DNA of 64,000 bases from Halanaerobium polyolivorans. GTDB lineage: Bacteria > Bacillota > Halanaerobiia > Halanaerobiales > Halanaerobiaceae. The position numbers and the translations under genes were made by a program. The notes under the pieces were generated by a model. It was not told the origin of the DNA. It made no database searches and saw only the letters and a list, made by a program, of their open reading frames with translations. This document shows positions 61,332 to 64,000 of this stretch, one piece after another (position 1 is the stretch's first letter; every line of letters starts with the position of its first letter). Where the stretch lies: assembly GCF_020711195.1 (NCBI RefSeq), contig NZ_JAJFAT010000003.1:132230-196229 (forward strand), read 5' to 3'.

Positions 61332-62177
61332 ATGAGCAAGGCAAATATTGATAATAAAACTAAAAATAAAATTTTAAGTGAATTAGATAAATTGATTGAT
61401 GTCATGGCTTTATTAAGGGGTCCAAATGGATGTCCCTGGGATAAAAAGCAGGATTATCACTCAATTAAAGAGAATATAATAGAAGAGGCCTATGAAGTAG
61501 TAGAAGCTCTAGAAAAAAATGATATTAAAGCTTTTAAAGAAGAATTAGGTGACTTATTATTACAGGTCGTTTTTGAGGCTCAAATGGCTTATGAAGAAGG
61601 TGATTTTGATTTAGGTGATGTAAGCAAAACACTGAGGGAGAAATTGATCCGTAGACATCCCCATGTATTTGAAGGTCTTGAGGTAAGTGGTTCTGAAGAA
61701 GTACTTCATAATTGGGAGGAAATTAAAAAAGAAGAAAAAAAAGATATAGTTAAATCTTTAATGGACAATTCCAGTCAGGGTCAATCTGCTTTAAATCAGG
61801 CTTATGAAGTTCAAGCAATAGCTGCTGAAGTAGGTTTTGATTGGGATGATTTAGAGCCAGTTTTAAATAAAATTGAGGAAGAATTAAATGAAAGTAAAGA
61901 AATTATTTACTCAGAAAGAGATAAGCAAAAATCTTTGCCAAAAAAAGAACAATTGGAATCAGAAATTGGAGATTTGCTATTTGCAGTTGTAAATTTGGCT
62001 AGGTTTGAGAATATTAATCCGGAATTAGCATTACTTAAAACTGTTTTAAAATTTAAAAGAAGATTTAAATTTATTGAAGAGTCAATTGAAGCCAATAACT
62101 TAAGTTTTGATAACTATAGCTTAGATGAATTAGATGAATTTTGGCAGCAGGCAAAAGAAAAAGAAAAGCAAATTTAA
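61332..62177 (+). CDS. mazG: Nucleoside triphosphate pyrophosphohydrolase MazG
   Basis: A 281-residue enzyme with two MazG domains. The first has GPNGCPWDKKQDYHSIKENI then EEAYEVVEAL, with metal-binding EExxE and EELGDLLLQVVF. The second has LESEIGDLLFAVVNLARF. It hydrolyses non-canonical NTPs. It follows spoVB as in Bacillus, although there MazG is fused to a methylase-type domain (YabN) absent here. Confidence 0.94.
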   Translation: MSKANIDNKTKNKILSELDKLIDVMALLRGPNGCPWDKKQDYHSIKENIIEEAYEVVEALEKNDIKAFKEELGDLLLQVVFEAQMAYEEGDFDLGDVSKTLREKLIRRHPHVFEGLEVSGSEEVLHNWEEIKKEEKKDIVKSLMDNSSQGQSALNQAYEVQAIAAEVGFDWDDLEPVLNKIEEELNESKEIIYSERDKQKSLPKKEQLESEIGDLLFAVVNLARFENINPELALLKTVLKFKRRFKFIEESIEANNLSFDNYSLDELDEFWQQAKEKEKQI

Positions 62178-62198
62178 ACTATTCACAGGAGGAAAAAA

Positions 62199-63326
62199 AT
62201 GAACAAAAAACATATAGTATTTATACTGATATTTACAATGATATTTTCAATAGCTGGGACTTATGTTTCTGCTTTTGATGTTGATATGGAATCAGCTATT
62301 TTGATTGAGGCAGAAACTGGTCAGGTTTTATTTGAAAAAAATGCTGATCGCGAGCTCCCACCAGCAAGTATGACAAAAATAATGCCGCTATTAATTGCGA
62401 TGGAAAAACTTGAAGAAGGAGCTATTTCTTTAGATGATAAAGTAACTATAAGTAGATATGCTGCTTCAATGGGTGGATCGCAAATATTTTTAGCTGCTAA
62501 TACCCAGGTAGAATTAGAAAAATTACTTAAAGCTGTAACTATTGCTTCTGGAAATGATGCCAGTGTGGCAATCGGAGAATATATAGCAGGTACCTACAGT
62601 AATTTTATTGCGATGATGAATCATAGGGCAGAAGAATTAGGCATGGAAAACACTAATTTTTCCAATTCAACTGGTTTACCAGATCCCAATAATTATTCTA
62701 CAGCCAGAGATATTGCAATTATGTCGAGAGAACTGGCTAAATATCCTTTGGTTTTACAGTGGGGATCAATCTGGACTGAAAACATCCAACTACCTGGACG
62801 GGAAGCTATGTTAGTTAATACCAATCGCTTAATCAATGTATATCCAAGTATGGATGGTTTAAAAACTGGTCATACTAGAGAAGCAGGTTTTTGTTTATCT
62901 GCAACAGCCCAGAAAGGTAATACTAGATTAATATCAGTTGTGATGCAGGGAGATACATTAGCCCAAAGAGAAGATAATACAATCAGATTATTAGATTATG
63001 GTTTTAATGCATTTTCAAAAAGAGAGGTTGCTACTGCAGGAGATCAAATACAAAATATACCTGTAAACCAATCAGCTAATCAAGTTGCTGCAGGAGAAAT
63101 AGAAGAATCTTTTTATGTGATGGTTCAAAAAGGTTCTGAAAGAGATATTACTCAAGAAATTAAAATCGATGATAATTTAGAAGCACCATTATTAAAAGGA
63201 GATAGAATTGGAAGACTGGTTGTTTATCGTGGAGAGAACGAAATTGGGTCGGTTAATATTTTAGCCTCTGAAGATATTGATAGAGCAAATATTTTTGTTA
63301 GACTTTGGAGATCTGTTTTCAACTAA
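62199..63326 (+). CDS. dacF: D-alanyl-D-alanine carboxypeptidase (DacA/DacF type)
   Basis: A 375-residue penicillin-binding protein of class C type 5. A signal peptide (about 1-25, ending VSA-FD) is followed by SxxK in ASMTKI (Ser near residue 58), SxN in ASGNDAS (near 117) and KTG in LKTGHT (near 221). The C-terminal beta domain (290-360) precedes a short amphipathic end with IFVRLWRSVF, likely anchoring to the membrane. It trims peptidoglycan stem peptides. Confidence 0.93.
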   Translation: MNKKHIVFILIFTMIFSIAGTYVSAFDVDMESAILIEAETGQVLFEKNADRELPPASMTKIMPLLIAMEKLEEGAISLDDKVTISRYAASMGGSQIFLAANTQVELEKLLKAVTIASGNDASVAIGEYIAGTYSNFIAMMNHRAEELGMENTNFSNSTGLPDPNNYSTARDIAIMSRELAKYPLVLQWGSIWTENIQLPGREAMLVNTNRLINVYPSMDGLKTGHTREAGFCLSATAQKGNTRLISVVMQGDTLAQREDNTIRLLDYGFNAFSKREVATAGDQIQNIPVNQSANQVAAGEIEESFYVMVQKGSERDITQEIKIDDNLEAPLLKGDRIGRLVVYRGENEIGSVNILASEDIDRANIFVRLWRSVFN

Positions 63327-63350
63327 AACAACTTATACTTTTAGGAGCAC

Positions 63351-63412
63351 AAGCTAAATTAGCTCAAAAGCGAGGAGCAGGACTTTCTTTTGAGATGATT
63401 TAGCTTTTTTCT
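63351..63412 (+). terminator. Long terminator after dacF
   Basis: AAGCTAAAT (63351-63359) pairs with ATTTAGCTT (63398-63406), and CTCAAAAG (63363-63370) pairs with CTTTTGAG (63387-63394), followed by TTTTTC. Confidence 0.92.
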
Positions 63413-63422
63413 TGCCTTTTGA

Positions 63423-63451
63423 TTGACATAAGACTTAGTTCATGTTAAGCT
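63423..63451 (+). promoter_or_regulatory. rrn promoter P0
   Basis: TTGACA (63423-63428), 17 bases, TAAGCT (63446-63451). It is first in a series of four and lacks the GTCGC start motif seen at the other three. Confidence 0.6.
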
Positions 63452-63515
63452 ATTAAAGGTTGTAATACAAGTGGAAAAAACTTAAATTTTCTTTTTGTAA
63501 ATCTGCTCTAAACCC

Positions 63516-63556
63516 TTGACAAAAGAGGGGATAAGTGTTAAGATAATATATGTCGC
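63516..63556 (+). promoter_or_regulatory. rrn promoter P1
   Basis: TTGACA (63516-63521), 17 bases, TAAGAT (63539-63544), then GTCGC at 63552-63556 as likely first transcribed bases. Confidence 0.85.
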
Positions 63557-63609
63557 TGAAAAGCCTTTTTGCTTTTTTGAAGAGACAAAAAATTATTTAA
63601 AAATACTCC

Positions 63610-63650
63610 TTGACAAAGCTAGAGAGTATTGATAAGATAATAAACGTCGC
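63610..63650 (+). promoter_or_regulatory. rrn promoter P2
   Basis: TTGACA (63610-63615), 17 bases, TAAGAT (63633-63638), then GTCGC at 63646-63650, at the same distance as in P1. Confidence 0.85.
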
Positions 63651-63718
63651 ATAGAAAAAGCACAAAAAAACAAGTTCTTTTGAGCAGTAAAAATAATCAA
63701 TTTTTTTGCAAAAAGTTC

Positions 63719-63759
63719 TTGACAAACAACAGTAGCATTGATAAGATATTAAATGTCGC
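63719..63759 (+). promoter_or_regulatory. rrn promoter P3
   Basis: TTGACA (63719-63724), 17 bases, TAAGAT (63742-63747), then GTCGC at 63755-63759. It is the promoter nearest to the rRNA leader. Confidence 0.87.
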
Positions 63760-64000
63760 TGTTAAAAGCAGAAGCGACAAATCTTCACGAAAAAAGAAGA
63801 TTAGAGCGCTGCCCTCGATGGGCAAGTACAGAGCCAACAATGCGCAATATAAATAAGGCTCAGTGCGACGGCCTCAATGGCCTAGCAAGGCGCCATCCTT
63901 TTGTATATAGAAGAAGGCGCGTATGAACCTTGAAAATTAAACAGCAAGCCAACGTTAATATACTTTGAGTGTTAAAACTTAAAAGTAATTATTAGTTTAA
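63755..64000 (+). other. rRNA operon leader (start of pre-16S transcript)
   Basis: No reading frame is evident. Hairpins follow one another: GTCGCT/AGCGAC (63755-63760/63773-63778), AATCTTC/GAAGATT (63780-63786/63796-63802), GCCC-TCGAT-GGGC (from 63811), GAGCC/GGCTC, GGCC-TCAAT-GGCC, and GCGCC/GGCGC. The sequence TGAACCTTGAAAATTAAACA (from 63922) is typical of Firmicute rRNA precursors. The mature 16S sequence itself is not yet reached at the window end. Confidence 0.75.

Noticed and set aside
63780..64000. A tRNA or the 5' end of mature 16S rRNA at the window edge
   Set aside because: No cloverleaf is formed, and the conserved AGAGTTTGATC start of 16S is not reached within the window.
1..64000. 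CRISPR arrays, insertion sequences or prophage
   Set aside because: I saw no regularly spaced direct repeats, transposase, integrase or phage structural gene, and gene order is housekeeping-like throughout.

Overview
The window reads as chromosomal DNA of a low-GC, anaerobic, salt-adapted diderm Firmicute, most likely of the Halanaerobiales (Halanaerobium-like). This is inferred from four things. Gene content and order at 52-63 kb match the Bacillus spoVG-glmU-prs-ctc-pth-mfd-spoVB-mazG block. There is an outer-membrane porin of the SLH + coiled-coil + beta-barrel type. Several proteins are strongly acidic, including the porin and the tail of ribosomal protein L25. The solute-binding proteins MetQ and PstS have ordinary signal peptides without a lipobox, as expected for a true periplasm. 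I see no prophage, insertion sequence, CRISPR array or tRNA gene.

Layout. 0-5.7 kb: a CsoR-type metal repressor, a DUF218 membrane protein, a PHP phosphoesterase, then NAD-type isocitrate dehydrogenase and AcnB-type aconitase. 5.7-10.2 kb: an iron-uptake block with two nicotianamine-synthase-like methyltransferase genes, a flippase-like membrane protein and feoA-feoB; a 19-bp Fur-box match lies between the two methyltransferase genes. 10.2-13.1 kb: a leftward arsR-permease-permease-thioredoxin-like operon. 13.2-16.1 kb: a SAM-I riboswitch controlling metN-metI-metQ. 16.2-22.3 kb: an envelope region with a DUF1232 protein, an exported alkaline-phosphatase-superfamily protein with a barrel-like C-terminus, and a TetR-operator promoter. 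Behind that promoter is a long, highly structured leader feeding the SLH porin, followed by the tetR gene, a ferritin-like gene and a GIY-YIG protein. 22.2-35.3 kb: housekeeping genes (murB, a ParB-like gene, a LysR regulator, long-form purL, thiI with its cysteine desulfurase, tatD, an oxidoreductase, rsmA, a DUF458 protein, veg).

35.4-44.1 kb is a complete phosphate regulon: a Na/Pi cotransporter, phoP-phoR, pstS-pstC-pstA-pstB and phoU. 44.2-51.7 kb holds an ABC exporter, PspC-family proteins, bioY, ispE, glnR-glnA and an ECF S-component next to an AIR-synthase-like protein. 51.7-63.3 kb is the spoVG-to-dacF housekeeping block. The last 0.6 kb contains four stacked sigma-A promoters, three of them sharing the same start-site motif, and a hairpin-rich leader. 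These almost certainly drive an rRNA operon whose 16S gene starts just beyond the window.

The best candidates for something undescribed are two. One is the roughly 460-nt folded RNA leader between a TetR-controlled promoter and the SLH porin gene (18385-18842). The other is the pair of nicotianamine-synthase-like genes associated with feoAB (5781-10118), which could make a small metal-binding molecule.
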